This document shows, in pieces, positions 1 through 6,147 of a stretch of 11,357 nucleotides of DNA. Each line of letters starts with the position of its first letter. The stretch's first letter is position 1. Location of the stretch: positions 1 through 11,357 of the forward strand of contig CACZPD010000162.1 of NCBI GenBank assembly GCA_902782955.1, written 5' to 3'. This DNA comes from an uncultured Erysipelotrichaceae bacterium (GTDB taxonomy: Bacteria > Bacillota_I > Bacilli_A > Erysipelotrichales > Erysipelotrichaceae). Below the pieces are notes generated by a model that saw only the letters and a list, made by a program, of their open reading frames with translations, searched no databases and was not told the DNA's origin. A program made the translations under genes and the position numbers.

Positions 1-428
1 CGGCCTTCCTGACTGTAAATGTAACTGACATCCGTCACGAGCTTTTCCAGGGGACGTGAAGCGGTGAAGTTACGGGCGAGGAAGTTGTTACAGACGATCC
101 TCGCTTTTTCATTAGGATTCTGTTTTGTGCAGCACTGGTATCGCTTTTTCCGGATCGGGGAGGATAATTCCAGTATTTTCATGTATTTATATACTGTTTT
201 ATCGTTATATATCACTCCATATCGGCGTATGATTTCATCTCTTATGAATCTGTATCCCTTATATGTTTCATAGAAGATCTCTTCGATCATGTCCGCCAGT
301 ACCTCATCGAATGAATAGCGGATCGGTCTCCCAAGTTTCAGCCACCGGTAGTAGCCGCTGGAAGACACATTCAGATATCTGCACATGTGCGATATCCTGT
401 AATTCTCTTTCAGGTCGTAGATAACCAT
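1..428 (-). CDS. IS3-family transposase OrfB, N-terminal part
   Basis: My reading of the minus strand from the ATG at 428 to base 1 is open for 142 codons without a stop and continues beyond the window. The start MVIYDLKENYRISHMC and the following SSSGYYRW segment (residues 22-29) match the helix-turn-helix region that opens IS3 OrfB proteins. A KGYRFIRDEI-like segment follows at about 57-66. Near the cut end is PLEKLVTDVSYIYS (127-139), the beginning of the DDE integrase core, with Asp133 as the first catalytic acid. The second Asp and the Glu are outside the window. OrfB overlaps the end of orfA in the -1 frame, so the active transposase is probably the OrfAB frameshift fusion rather than a product started at this ATG. 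Confidence 0.88.
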   Translation of the reverse strand, partial: MVIYDLKENYRISHMCRYLNVSSSGYYRWLKLGRPIRYSFDEVLADMIEEIFYETYKGYRFIRDEIIRRYGVIYNDKTVYKYMKILELSSPIRKKRYQCCTKQNPNEKARIVCNNFLARNFTASRPLEKLVTDVSYIYSQEG

Positions 429-433
429 ATACC

Positions 434-775
434 TCAGTGCTCTCCGTAGTTTTTGCGGAGAGCCTTCGCTTTTTTTAGTATAGCGTTCTCCATCTTCAGA
501 TATTCGATTTGTTCATCTTTGGACAGTTCATCTAGTTTTTCTTTCTTGGGTCTGCCTTTATGGACTCCATCCTTCTTTCCGAGTCTACGTCCATCCTGTT
601 TCAGAAGTTCCGGATCTTGCCTGTACAGTTTTACCCAGTTTTTTAACTGTGTTGGTGATCGTAATCCCAAATCCCTTGACAGAATGTCGCATCCTCCATA
701 ACGTCCGCTAAGATATTTCTCCACTGCCTCTTTCTTGAATTCGTATGAATACTTATTGTTTGCTTTTCCTGCCAT
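434..775 (-). CDS. IS3-family transposase OrfA (helix-turn-helix protein)
   Basis: 113 residues. The N-terminal half (about 8-60) has the IS3/IS911 OrfA pattern, with YSYEFKKEAVEKYL, then a helix-turn-helix ending in SPTQLKNWVKLY, which binds the terminal inverted repeats. A basic GRPKKEK linker and a C-terminal EQIEYLKMENAILKKAKAL segment follow; the latter is the usual leucine-zipper coiled coil used for multimerisation. An excellent Shine-Dalgarno (AGGAGGTG, 784-791 on the complementary strand) sits 8 nt before the ATG. The last codons run through the A7 slippery site and hairpin and stop at 434-436. OrfA alone usually acts as a regulator of transposition, while the frameshifted OrfAB is the transposase. 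Confidence 0.92.
   Translation of the reverse strand: MAGKANNKYSYEFKKEAVEKYLSGRYGGCDILSRDLGLRSPTQLKNWVKLYRQDPELLKQDGRRLGKKDGVHKGRPKKEKLDELSKDEQIEYLKMENAILKKAKALRKNYGEH
439..476 (-). promoter_or_regulatory. Programmed -1 ribosomal frameshift signal (A7 + stem-loop)
   Basis: On the minus strand the orfA codons CTA AAA AAA GCG give a heptamer A_AAA_AAA (470-476), which fits the X_XXY_YYZ rule in the orfA frame. Six bases downstream begins a perfect 8-bp stem, GCTCTCCG/CGGAGAGC (456-463 with 439-446), with a 9-nt loop. Slipping by -1 gives AAA AAA AGC GAA GGC..., which stays open straight into the orfB reading frame. This is the standard way IS3 elements make OrfAB. Confidence 0.85.
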
Positions 776-781
776 AAAGAA

Positions 782-815
782 AACACCTCCTATTTTTCAT
801 TGTATAGAAGGTGTT
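782..815 (-). promoter_or_regulatory. Fold-back inverted repeat covering the orfA ribosome binding site
   Basis: On the minus strand AACACCT (809-815) can pair with AGGTGTT (782-788) across a 20-nt loop. The 3' arm contains part of the orfA Shine-Dalgarno AGGAGGTG (784-791). A -10-like TATACAAT (799-806) lies in the loop, so a transcript started there would lack the 5' arm, while a transcript entering from outside the IS would carry both arms. Only the repeat and the SD are seen directly; the regulatory reading is inference by analogy with IS10 and IS50. Confidence 0.4.
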
Positions 816-857
816 CCGTCTTTTTTGATTACTGTCCTTTTTCACTGGGGCAGTTCA

Positions 858-1103
858 ATAGACAATCTTTTCTATTCCTGTATTATGTTTGCTCCACGCA
901 TAATTGAAAGAATCTCAAAGCTGAAGGACGCATACGATCCCAGGATAATTGATGCACTGTATAACTGGCCTCTTCCTGTTTGTCTTTGTGAGAAAAAACT
1001 ATTCGAGAAAATGGTTACCGATATTATTACCGATCATTTTGATAAAGATTACTATGAAAATGAACTCCATAAGCGCTTGAGATTATATGTTAAAAAATTA
1101 TAG
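858..1103 (+). pseudogene. 3' remnant of a gene cut by the IS element
   Basis: From the IS end the plus strand is open for 81 codons to a TAG at 1101-1103. The peptide looks like real protein: charged and amphipathic, with IIERISKLKDAYDPRIIDALYNWPLPVC in pieces, then FEKMVTDIITDHFDKDYYENELHKRLRLY. The only plausible internal ATG (885-887) has no ribosome binding site, and the frame continues upstream into IS sequence, so the original 5' part is missing. The stretch is visibly more AT-rich than the genes to its right. I do not recognise the family. The hairpin at 1121-1148 would be its terminator. The fragment could also be non-coding, but an 81-codon open frame ending just before a terminator argues for a gene end. 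Confidence 0.5.
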
Positions 1104-1120
1104 TTTTCCCTCTGATATGC

Positions 1121-1148
1121 AATAAACCGGAGCTTTCTCCGGTTTATT
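1121..1148. terminator. Strong hairpin terminator, probably bidirectional
   Basis: A perfect 12-bp stem (AATAAACCGGAG / CTCCGGTTTATT) closes a CTTT loop. On the plus strand it is followed by TTATTATT and ends the gene remnant. On the minus strand it lies 3 nt after the fsa stop codon and would end the GRE-fsa transcript. Confidence 0.85.
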
Positions 1149-1151
1149 TTA

Positions 1152-1829
1152 TTATTCCAGCCCTGACATGGATGTCTTGCCGGTCAGTGCTTCGAAATCC
1201 TTTACGAAGTCATTGATCGCGCCGTCGATCGCCAGGTTCTTTACGAAACCCTTGATGACATCCGCGGCACATGTGGCATTGCCTACGCCGTATTCCGCCA
1301 GTTCCAGTACCTGCTGGCTGTTCTTGAACGACGCTGCCAGTACTTCGCAGTCCATGCCGTTGTTTTCCAGGATATTCTGGATCTTCTTTACAACACCGAC
1401 GCCGTCATATCCCATGTTGTCGATGCGGTTGACATACGGGGCGACATAGGAAGCGCCCGCCTTGGCTGCCAGATATGCCTGCATCGGTGTATAGACGACC
1501 GTACCGCAGGTGGGGATGCCTTCCTTCTTCAGTGCCATCATGGCCTTGAAGCCTGTCGGGGTGGAAGGAAGTTTGACTACTGTATTCTTACCCAAAAGCT
1601 CCATGATCATATGGGCATCTTTGATCATTCCTTCGTATGTCAGGTCAACTGCCTGGGCAAAGATGATCTTGTCTTCGCCGATGATCTCACGGATCCCCTT
1701 CAGCGTTTCCCTCGGATCTCTTTTTGCCTTTGCGAGAATGGACGGATTGGTTGTAACACCGTCTACCGGGTAATATTCATTCAGTTCTCTGATCGCTTCA
1801 AGATTCGCGTCATCAATAAACAGTTTCAT
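1152..1829 (-). CDS. fsa: Fructose-6-phosphate aldolase (FSA)-type class I aldolase
   Basis: 225 residues, the usual size for the FSA/TalC subfamily of transaldolases. It opens MKLFIDDANL and has the family's DGVTTNPSI block (23-31). Lys86 in TVVKLP is the Schiff-base lysine (E. coli FsaA Lys85). GIPTCGTVVY (104-113) and YVAPYVNRID (128-137, with the catalytic Tyr132) follow. Residue 59 in FAQA is Gln, as in FsaA Gln59; true transaldolases carry Glu here, so this looks like an aldolase rather than a transaldolase. The frame is open for 62 codons upstream, but that part overlaps the GRE gene. The ATG at 1829 has an AAGGAAAG site just before it and gives the family N-terminus. It lies 19 nt after the GRE stop, so the two are co-transcribed. 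Inferred reaction: cleavage of 1-deoxy-fructose 6-phosphate to glyceraldehyde 3-phosphate and hydroxyacetone in the cytoplasm; fructose 6-phosphate or similar ketoses are alternatives. Confidence 0.93.
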   Translation of the reverse strand: MKLFIDDANLEAIRELNEYYPVDGVTTNPSILAKAKRDPRETLKGIREIIGEDKIIFAQAVDLTYEGMIKDAHMIMELLGKNTVVKLPSTPTGFKAMMALKKEGIPTCGTVVYTPMQAYLAAKAGASYVAPYVNRIDNMGYDGVGVVKKIQNILENNGMDCEVLAASFKNSQQVLELAEYGVGNATCAADVIKGFVKNLAIDGAINDFVKDFEALTGKTSMSGLE

Positions 1830-1848
1830 CTTTCTTTCCTTCTTTCTA

Positions 1849-4263
1849 TTACAGTGACTGTTCTGTTCTTCCGATAATGTCATCCTGTGTCTTCCTGGAC
1901 AGTACATTGAAGAATGCGCTGTATCCGGCAACACGGACAATGAGGTCTTTATGCTTCTCCGGGTGTGCCTGCGCATCCAGCAGGGTCTCCCGGGATACGA
2001 TATTGTACTGGACATGGTAACCGTGCAGACGGTTGAAGAATGCCCTCAGCATCATTTCCAGCTTCTGTTTGTTTTCTTCCGTTGACAGCATCTGCGGCGT
2101 CATCTTCTGGTTCAGCAGGACACCGCCCGTGATCTTTTCGGTAGGAAGTTTTGTGATGGACTTGAATACAGCCGTCGGTCCGTTCTTGTCCGCGTTGTGC
2201 GCCGGCGAGCATCCTTCCGCCAGCGGTTCCTTCGCGTTCCTTCCGTCCGGTGTAGCCATCGTACCCATACCCTGGCCGACGTTGGCACTGATGGAAGATG
2301 TTCCGGCATAGCGGATACCGCCGATGGGGCCTCTTGCGTAGCGGGTGCTTGGATACTTCCTGATCTCATCGATGTACGGTTCATAGCATTCCACCGCGAG
2401 ATCATCCACATAGTCGTTGTCATTGCCGTACTTCGGCGCTTCATTGACCAGCATCTCCTGGATCTTTTTGTTCTCTTCGCTTTGGAAGTCATCGAGGATG
2501 GCATTCCATAACTGTTCCGGCGTGATCTTCTTTTCTTCGTAGACCAGCTTTTTGATCGCCGCCAGGGAGTCTGCCATATTGGCAATGCCGACCTGCAGGC
2601 CGGAGATGAAGTCATAGACCGCACCGCCTTCCTTGATCGTCTTTCCCCTGCCGATGCAGTCATCGGTCAGGGCGGAACACAGGATATCCGGTACATCTCT
2701 TTCACTTGCCTTGTCGATCGCGTTTTCCACGATGACGCTGTATCTGGTATATTCCCGCAGCGTCTTGTCCCATACTTCCTTCAGCTCGTCGTAGTCCTTC
2801 CACTCCGTGAAGTAGCCATAGCCTTTTGTAAATCTCTTTCCGCTTGTCAGGTCCACGCCGTTGTTCATGGCGCATAACAGCAGTCGCGGGAAGTTGACAT
2901 AGGACATGCCGGTGCATCTGTAGCCCCATTTGCCGGGCACAGCTGTTTCCACACAGCCGATCGCGCTGTAATTATATGCGTCCTCTTCCTTAACGCCCCA
3001 GTTGATGAAGGAAGGAATGATGACTTCGTCATTGTTGAAGGCGGGCATGCCGAATCCGAGCTTCATGACTTCGATGCACTCATCGAAGAATTCCTTGTTC
3101 AGGTTGGCGTGATACCGGACGGTCAGGTTCGGCTGTGTCAGTCTGGTCTGCGCTACCGACTGCAGAACCAGGAAGCTCAGTTCATTGACAGCGTCCTTCC
3201 TGTCCGTTGTCTGTCCGCCGATCGTAACATTCTGGTACATCGGGGAACCGGCAGAACTTAATGTATGTGCCTGGCTTCTTACTTTATTGATCGTCAGCGT
3301 CTTGATCCACAGGCATGTCAGCAGTTCCAGCGCTTCCGCCTTTGTGATCCTTTCGCTCTTCAGGTCATTGATGAAATACGGATACATATACTGGTCGAAC
3401 CTGCCGTAGCTTAAGGAATGTCCGTTGGATTCGATCTGCAGGATCAGCTGGATGAACCAGACGGACTGTACTGCTTCTTTGAAGGAAGAAGCCGGTTCAT
3501 ACGGTACTTTTGCGCAGATCCTGCTCATTTCCAGCAGTTCCGCTTTTCTCTTCGGATCACTTTCCTTTTCCGCCATTTCCGCAGCCAGCGCGCTGTATCT
3601 GTTCGCGAATGTATGGACCGCGTCGATCACGGTCAGGACTGCTTTATAGAATACATACTTATCGATGGATTCCGGGTCTGTCAGATCCAGTCCGTCTTTC
3701 AACGCCCTTGTTCTTTCCTCATATCCCTTCAGGCCTTCTTTCAAGATCTTTTCATAATTGACTGCCAGATGCGCGTCGCCGGCATTCAGCTTGCCTTCCA
3801 TGCCGAATACACCGGTTTCCATGAAGACAGATACTTCATCCGGAAGCAGCGCTTCCCCTCTTGCCCTGAGGTTGTTGTTATCCCAGAACGATGCGATGGA
3901 CCTGATCTGTTCCTTTGTCTCTTCTGTAATATAGAAAACATCCCCGTCTCTCTTTTCAAAGAGATCCAGCTCATCGATGATAAACTTCAGCGTATATTCC
4001 GGGAAGACCGGCGCGTTCCTGTTTTTCGTTGTCTGGTTGCCCGCAAGCAGTGTTTTATCTTCAATATAGACGGACATGTTTTCGAGGATCTTCTTCAGCA
4101 TCAGCGCCCTCATCATGACTCTCGGCTGGTTTTTGTTTTCTGCGTACGCTTCTGTCGCAAGTACGGCACGCTCCGCATCCACATACGGTTTTTCATCCAG
4201 CACTTCCTCACGGAATGCCTGCATTCTTTCTGTCAGTGCCCCGAAGTGTTCCTTGTTTTCCAT
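1849..4263 (-). CDS. Glycyl radical enzyme, PFL2/dehydratase type (YbiW/PflD-like, probable 1,5-anhydrohexitol-6-phosphate lyase)
   Basis: 804 residues, cytoplasmic, oxygen-sensitive when active. The PFL-like barrel domain fills most of the chain. The thiyl-radical cysteine is Cys437 in SAIGCVETAVPGKWG, with Glu439 two residues on. This GCVE motif marks the dehydratase/C-O lyase branch; pyruvate formate-lyase itself has a Cys-Cys pair. The C-terminal glycyl radical loop is VRVAGYSAFF with Gly780. A start at 4275 is also in frame, but the GGAGGA it would translate is the Shine-Dalgarno for the ATG at 4263 (AGAT spacing), so I use 4263. Context (FSA, activase, DeoR regulator) matches E. coli ybiW/pflD, whose products were reported to open 1,5-anhydroglucitol or 1,5-anhydromannitol 6-phosphate to 1-deoxy-fructose 6-phosphate. 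Substrate here is inference. Choline lyase and microcompartment propanediol dehydratase are unlikely, as there are no shell or encapsulation genes; glycerol dehydratase cannot be fully excluded. Confidence 0.92.
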   Translation of the reverse strand: MENKEHFGALTERMQAFREEVLDEKPYVDAERAVLATEAYAENKNQPRVMMRALMLKKILENMSVYIEDKTLLAGNQTTKNRNAPVFPEYTLKFIIDELDLFEKRDGDVFYITEETKEQIRSIASFWDNNNLRARGEALLPDEVSVFMETGVFGMEGKLNAGDAHLAVNYEKILKEGLKGYEERTRALKDGLDLTDPESIDKYVFYKAVLTVIDAVHTFANRYSALAAEMAEKESDPKRKAELLEMSRICAKVPYEPASSFKEAVQSVWFIQLILQIESNGHSLSYGRFDQYMYPYFINDLKSERITKAEALELLTCLWIKTLTINKVRSQAHTLSSAGSPMYQNVTIGGQTTDRKDAVNELSFLVLQSVAQTRLTQPNLTVRYHANLNKEFFDECIEVMKLGFGMPAFNNDEVIIPSFINWGVKEEDAYNYSAIGCVETAVPGKWGYRCTGMSYVNFPRLLLCAMNNGVDLTSGKRFTKGYGYFTEWKDYDELKEVWDKTLREYTRYSVIVENAIDKASERDVPDILCSALTDDCIGRGKTIKEGGAVYDFISGLQVGIANMADSLAAIKKLVYEEKKITPEQLWNAILDDFQSEENKKIQEMLVNEAPKYGNDNDYVDDLAVECYEPYIDEIRKYPSTRYARGPIGGIRYAGTSSISANVGQGMGTMATPDGRNAKEPLAEGCSPAHNADKNGPTAVFKSITKLPTEKITGGVLLNQKMTPQMLSTEENKQKLEMMLRAFFNRLHGYHVQYNIVSRETLLDAQAHPEKHKDLIVRVAGYSAFFNVLSRKTQDDIIGRTEQSL

Positions 4264-4275
4264 ATCTTCCTCCAT

Positions 4276-4310
4276 TTACGTTCGTAAGTGTCTCTTGTTT
4301 CGTTGCAAAC
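4276..4310. promoter_or_regulatory. Operator-like repeats downstream of the GRE promoter
   Basis: Two related 13-mers read on the plus strand: TTACGTTCGTAAG (4276-4288), whose core TTACG-TT-CGTAA is a near-perfect inverted repeat, and TTTCGTTGCAAAC (4298-4310). They begin 22 bp apart, about two helical turns, and lie at and just after the expected GRE transcription start. The first matches the site near the regulator promoter (4373-4385) at 11 of 13 positions, the second at 10 of 13. Likely operators for the adjacent DeoR-family protein; binding is inferred. Confidence 0.6.
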
Positions 4311-4312
4311 AC

Positions 4313-4341
4313 AATATAGCCAATTATACATATAATGTCAA
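4313..4341 (-). promoter_or_regulatory. Promoter of the GRE-fsa operon
   Basis: On the minus strand TTGACA (4336-4341), a 17-nt spacer and TATATT (4313-4318) form a near-consensus sigma-70/sigma-A promoter. Transcription should start around 4305, inside the operator-like repeat at 4298-4310 and about 40 nt before the GRE start codon. Confidence 0.8.
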
Positions 4342-4354
4342 GTAATAAAGTCGA

Positions 4355-4385
4355 TTTCGTAAACAATTTATCTTTCGTTCGTAAC
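4355..4385. promoter_or_regulatory. Operator-like repeats at the regulator promoter
   Basis: TTTCGTTCGTAAC (4373-4385) and a shortened relative TTTCGTAAAC (4355-4364) lie 18 bp apart on the plus strand. The full copy overlaps the -35 region and spacer of the regulator's own promoter, which suggests autoregulation together with control of the divergent GRE operon. Confidence 0.55.
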
Positions 4386-4401
4386 TTTTTGGGGTTATAA
4401 T
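4373..4401 (+). promoter_or_regulatory. Promoter of the deoR-activase operon
   Basis: A perfect TATAAT (4396-4401) sits 17 nt after a weak -35 (TTTCGT, 4373-4378). The weak -35 coincides with an operator-like repeat. Initiation near 4408 would leave only about 8-11 nt of leader before the start codon. Confidence 0.55.
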
Positions 4402-4415
4402 GAAATCGGAGATAA

Positions 4416-5168
4416 ATGATGAAAAAAGAAAGAGAGACAAAAATACTGGATCTTCTGACGTCCAGGGGACGGATGGAGGTTACGGAATTGTCCGGGATCC
4501 TCGGTGTTTCCCAGGTGACCGTCCGGAAAGACCTGGACCGTCTGGAAGAGAAACATATGGTCAGGCGCGTGCATGGATTTGCCGAACTCAACAGCTCGGA
4601 TGACATCAACGGCAGACTTGCCTACCACTATGAACAGAAGATGAAGATCGCCGCAAAGGCAGCGGAACTGGTCCATGACGGCGATACCGTCATGATCGAG
4701 AACGGCAGCTGCTGCGCACTGGCGGCTTCCGTCATCGCCTCATCCAGAAACAATGTCACGATCGTAACAAACAGCGCCTTTATCGCGGACTATATCCGTT
4801 CAACATCCGCAAATATCGTGCTGCTTGGAGGCATCTATCAGAATGACTCCCAGTGCCTGGTAGGTCCGATGGTCAGGGACGGTGCCATGAATTACCATGT
4901 ACAGTACTGTATGGTCGGGACAGACGGATGGAGCGAAAGAACAGGCTTTACCAACAAGGACCAGATGCGTGCGCAGGCCGTGCGCGACCTGTCCGCTTCC
5001 GCGGATCAGATCGTGATCCTGACAGAGAGCGAGAAATTCGGCGTAGCCGGTACGGTACCGCTCAACATATCCCCCGGATCCTCTGTTGTCATTACCGATG
5101 CGGCACTGGATGAAGAAACAAAGAACGCTTTGCAGGAAAAAGGTATGAAAGTGATCCTTTCGGAATAA
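4416..5168 (+). CDS. DeoR-family transcriptional regulator of the GRE locus
   Basis: 250 residues in the classical DeoR layout. The N-terminal winged helix-turn-helix (about 4-60) has ETKILDLL, MEVTELSGILGVSQVTVRKDLDRLEE and the turn into VRRVHG. The C-terminal DeoRC sugar-phosphate-binding domain (about 75-235) shows GDTVMIENGS, VTIVTNS, VLLGGIYQNDSQ..VGP and KFGVAG. Such proteins usually repress sugar genes and release DNA when a phosphorylated sugar binds; here an anhydrohexitol phosphate or deoxyfructose phosphate is a plausible ligand (inference). Two adjacent ATGs (4416 and 4419) could start it; GGAG at 4408-4411 is better spaced (7 nt) for the second. It is transcribed away from the GRE operon and with the activase gene 16 nt downstream. 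The shared intergenic region carries repeated operator-like sites, so both operons are likely its targets. Confidence 0.92.
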   Translation: MMKKERETKILDLLTSRGRMEVTELSGILGVSQVTVRKDLDRLEEKHMVRRVHGFAELNSSDDINGRLAYHYEQKMKIAAKAAELVHDGDTVMIENGSCCALAASVIASSRNNVTIVTNSAFIADYIRSTSANIVLLGGIYQNDSQCLVGPMVRDGAMNYHVQYCMVGTDGWSERTGFTNKDQMRAQAVRDLSASADQIVILTESEKFGVAGTVPLNISPGSSVVITDAALDEETKNALQEKGMKVILSE

Positions 5169-5184
5169 ATACAGGAGGCTGGAA

Positions 5185-6099
5185 ATGACACAGGCAGACC
5201 GCACAATAAAAGGAACAATATTCAATATACAGAAATACAGCGTCAATGACGGGCCGGGTATCCGTACTGTCGTATTCTTCAAGGGCTGTCCGCTCCGCTG
5301 CAGATGGTGTTCCAACCCGGAAAGCCAGCTGGCAAAACCGCAGGTCATATGGCACGAGAGTAAATGCATGCACTGCAGCCATTGCGTTGAAATATGTCCG
5401 AAGCACGCTGTTTCCCAGGACGCAGGCGAGATCATCATCGACCACGCGTACTGTGTTTCCTGCGGCAAATGCATCCGGGAATGTCCGGGCCGGGCACTGG
5501 AAATAGAAGGCGAGACAAAATCCGTACAGGAAGTACTGGATGTTGTCCTGCAGGATAAAGTCTTCTATGAGGAAAGCGGCGGCGGCATTACGCTCTCCGG
5601 CGGGGAGATGCTCGTACAGCCTGCTTTTGCGGCCCAGCTGCTCAAAGCAGCCAAAGAAGAAGGCCTCAATACCTGCGTGGAAACAACAGGATACGCCGAT
5701 CCGGAAGTCTTTGCCGGACTCATGGAATACCTGGATGTGATCCTGATGGACCTGAAGCACTGGGATCCGGAAGCGCACAGGATCGGTACCGGCGTCACAA
5801 ACAAACTCCCGGTCGCAAATATGAAGCAGGCGATCCAGGCAGGAAAGGAAGTACTGCCAAGGATACCTGTTATTCCGGACTTCAACAATTCCCTCATCGA
5901 TGCGGAAAAGATGGCGAAATGCCTGAAGGAGATCGGTGCTTCGAAATGCCAGCTCCTGCCGTTCCACCAGTTCGGTGAAAACAAGTACAGCCAGCTCGGC
6001 AAGGCATACGCATATCAGGATATTCCTGCCCTGCATCCGGAAGATCTGCAGGAATATAAAGAGACTTTTGAGAAGAACGGGATCGAAGCTTTCTTTTGA
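5185..6099 (+). CDS. Glycyl-radical-enzyme activating enzyme (radical SAM, two extra 4Fe-4S clusters)
   Basis: 304 residues. It uses S-adenosylmethionine and a 4Fe-4S cluster to form the radical on Gly780 of the neighbouring GRE. The radical SAM motif is C35-x3-C39-x2-C42 (GCPLRCRWCSNP). An inserted ferredoxin-like domain supplies two more clusters: C61/C64/C67/C71 and C90/C93/C96/C100. That insert is typical of activases of the PFL2/dehydratase branch and absent from the short PflA type. The SAM-binding GGE motif is at 139-141 (TLSGGE). The conserved NDGPGIRT block is at 21-28. A consensus AGGAGG (5173-5178) precedes the ATG by 6 nt. It follows the regulator by 16 nt and is on the opposite strand from its GRE substrate, unlike E. 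coli ybiWY or pflDC, where the two are side by side in one operon. No clear terminator follows. Confidence 0.94.
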   Translation: MTQADRTIKGTIFNIQKYSVNDGPGIRTVVFFKGCPLRCRWCSNPESQLAKPQVIWHESKCMHCSHCVEICPKHAVSQDAGEIIIDHAYCVSCGKCIRECPGRALEIEGETKSVQEVLDVVLQDKVFYEESGGGITLSGGEMLVQPAFAAQLLKAAKEEGLNTCVETTGYADPEVFAGLMEYLDVILMDLKHWDPEAHRIGTGVTNKLPVANMKQAIQAGKEVLPRIPVIPDFNNSLIDAEKMAKCLKEIGASKCQLLPFHQFGENKYSQLGKAYAYQDIPALHPEDLQEYKETFEKNGIEAFF

Positions 6100-6127
6100 T
6101 TGATTCATACGACGTATGCCGTACAAT
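6100..6127 (+). promoter_or_regulatory. Promoter with a palindrome in its spacer
   Basis: TTGATT (6100-6105), a 16-nt spacer and TACAAT (6122-6127) form a good promoter for the membrane protein gene. The spacer contains CATACGACGTATG (6106-6118), a palindrome with 6-bp arms around a central A, placed where a repressor would block RNA polymerase. Confidence 0.55.
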
Positions 6128-6147
6128 AGAATGCATGAGGTATCATT

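Larger units (their letters stand above)
1..857 (-). mobile_element. IS3-family (IS150-like) insertion sequence, partial at window edge
   Basis: The element reads on the minus strand and runs off the left edge, so only its left (orfA) end is present. The outer end is placed at about 857: reading inward on the minus strand it begins TGAACTGCCCCAGTG, a terminus of the TG...CTGC type common in IS3-family elements. Inside come a short leader, orfA, an A7 slippery run with a stem-loop, and orfB in the -1 frame. The other inverted repeat and the target duplication lie outside the window, so the exact boundary is inferred. The element abuts an AT-rich gene fragment at 858-1103, as expected from insertion into a gene. 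Confidence 0.85.

Noticed and set aside
1830..2015. 62-codon N-terminal extension of the aldolase frame
   Set aside because: It overlaps the 3' end of the GRE gene, has no family similarity, and the internal ATG at 1829 has a ribosome binding site and gives the exact FSA N-terminus.
4264..4275. Upstream in-frame ATG of the GRE gene
   Set aside because: The bases it would translate (GGAGGA) are the Shine-Dalgarno for the ATG at 4263.
3418..4287. 289-codon open frame on the plus strand, opposite the GRE
   Set aside because: It is antisense to a conserved part of the GRE and crosses its promoter-proximal region; the translation has no recognisable family.
4343..4364. Catabolite-responsive (cre) site near the GRE promoter
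   Set aside because: TGTTTACGAAATCGA on the minus strand resembles the TG-4-CG-4-CA layout but misses key bases, and it overlaps the DeoR-like repeat that explains it better.
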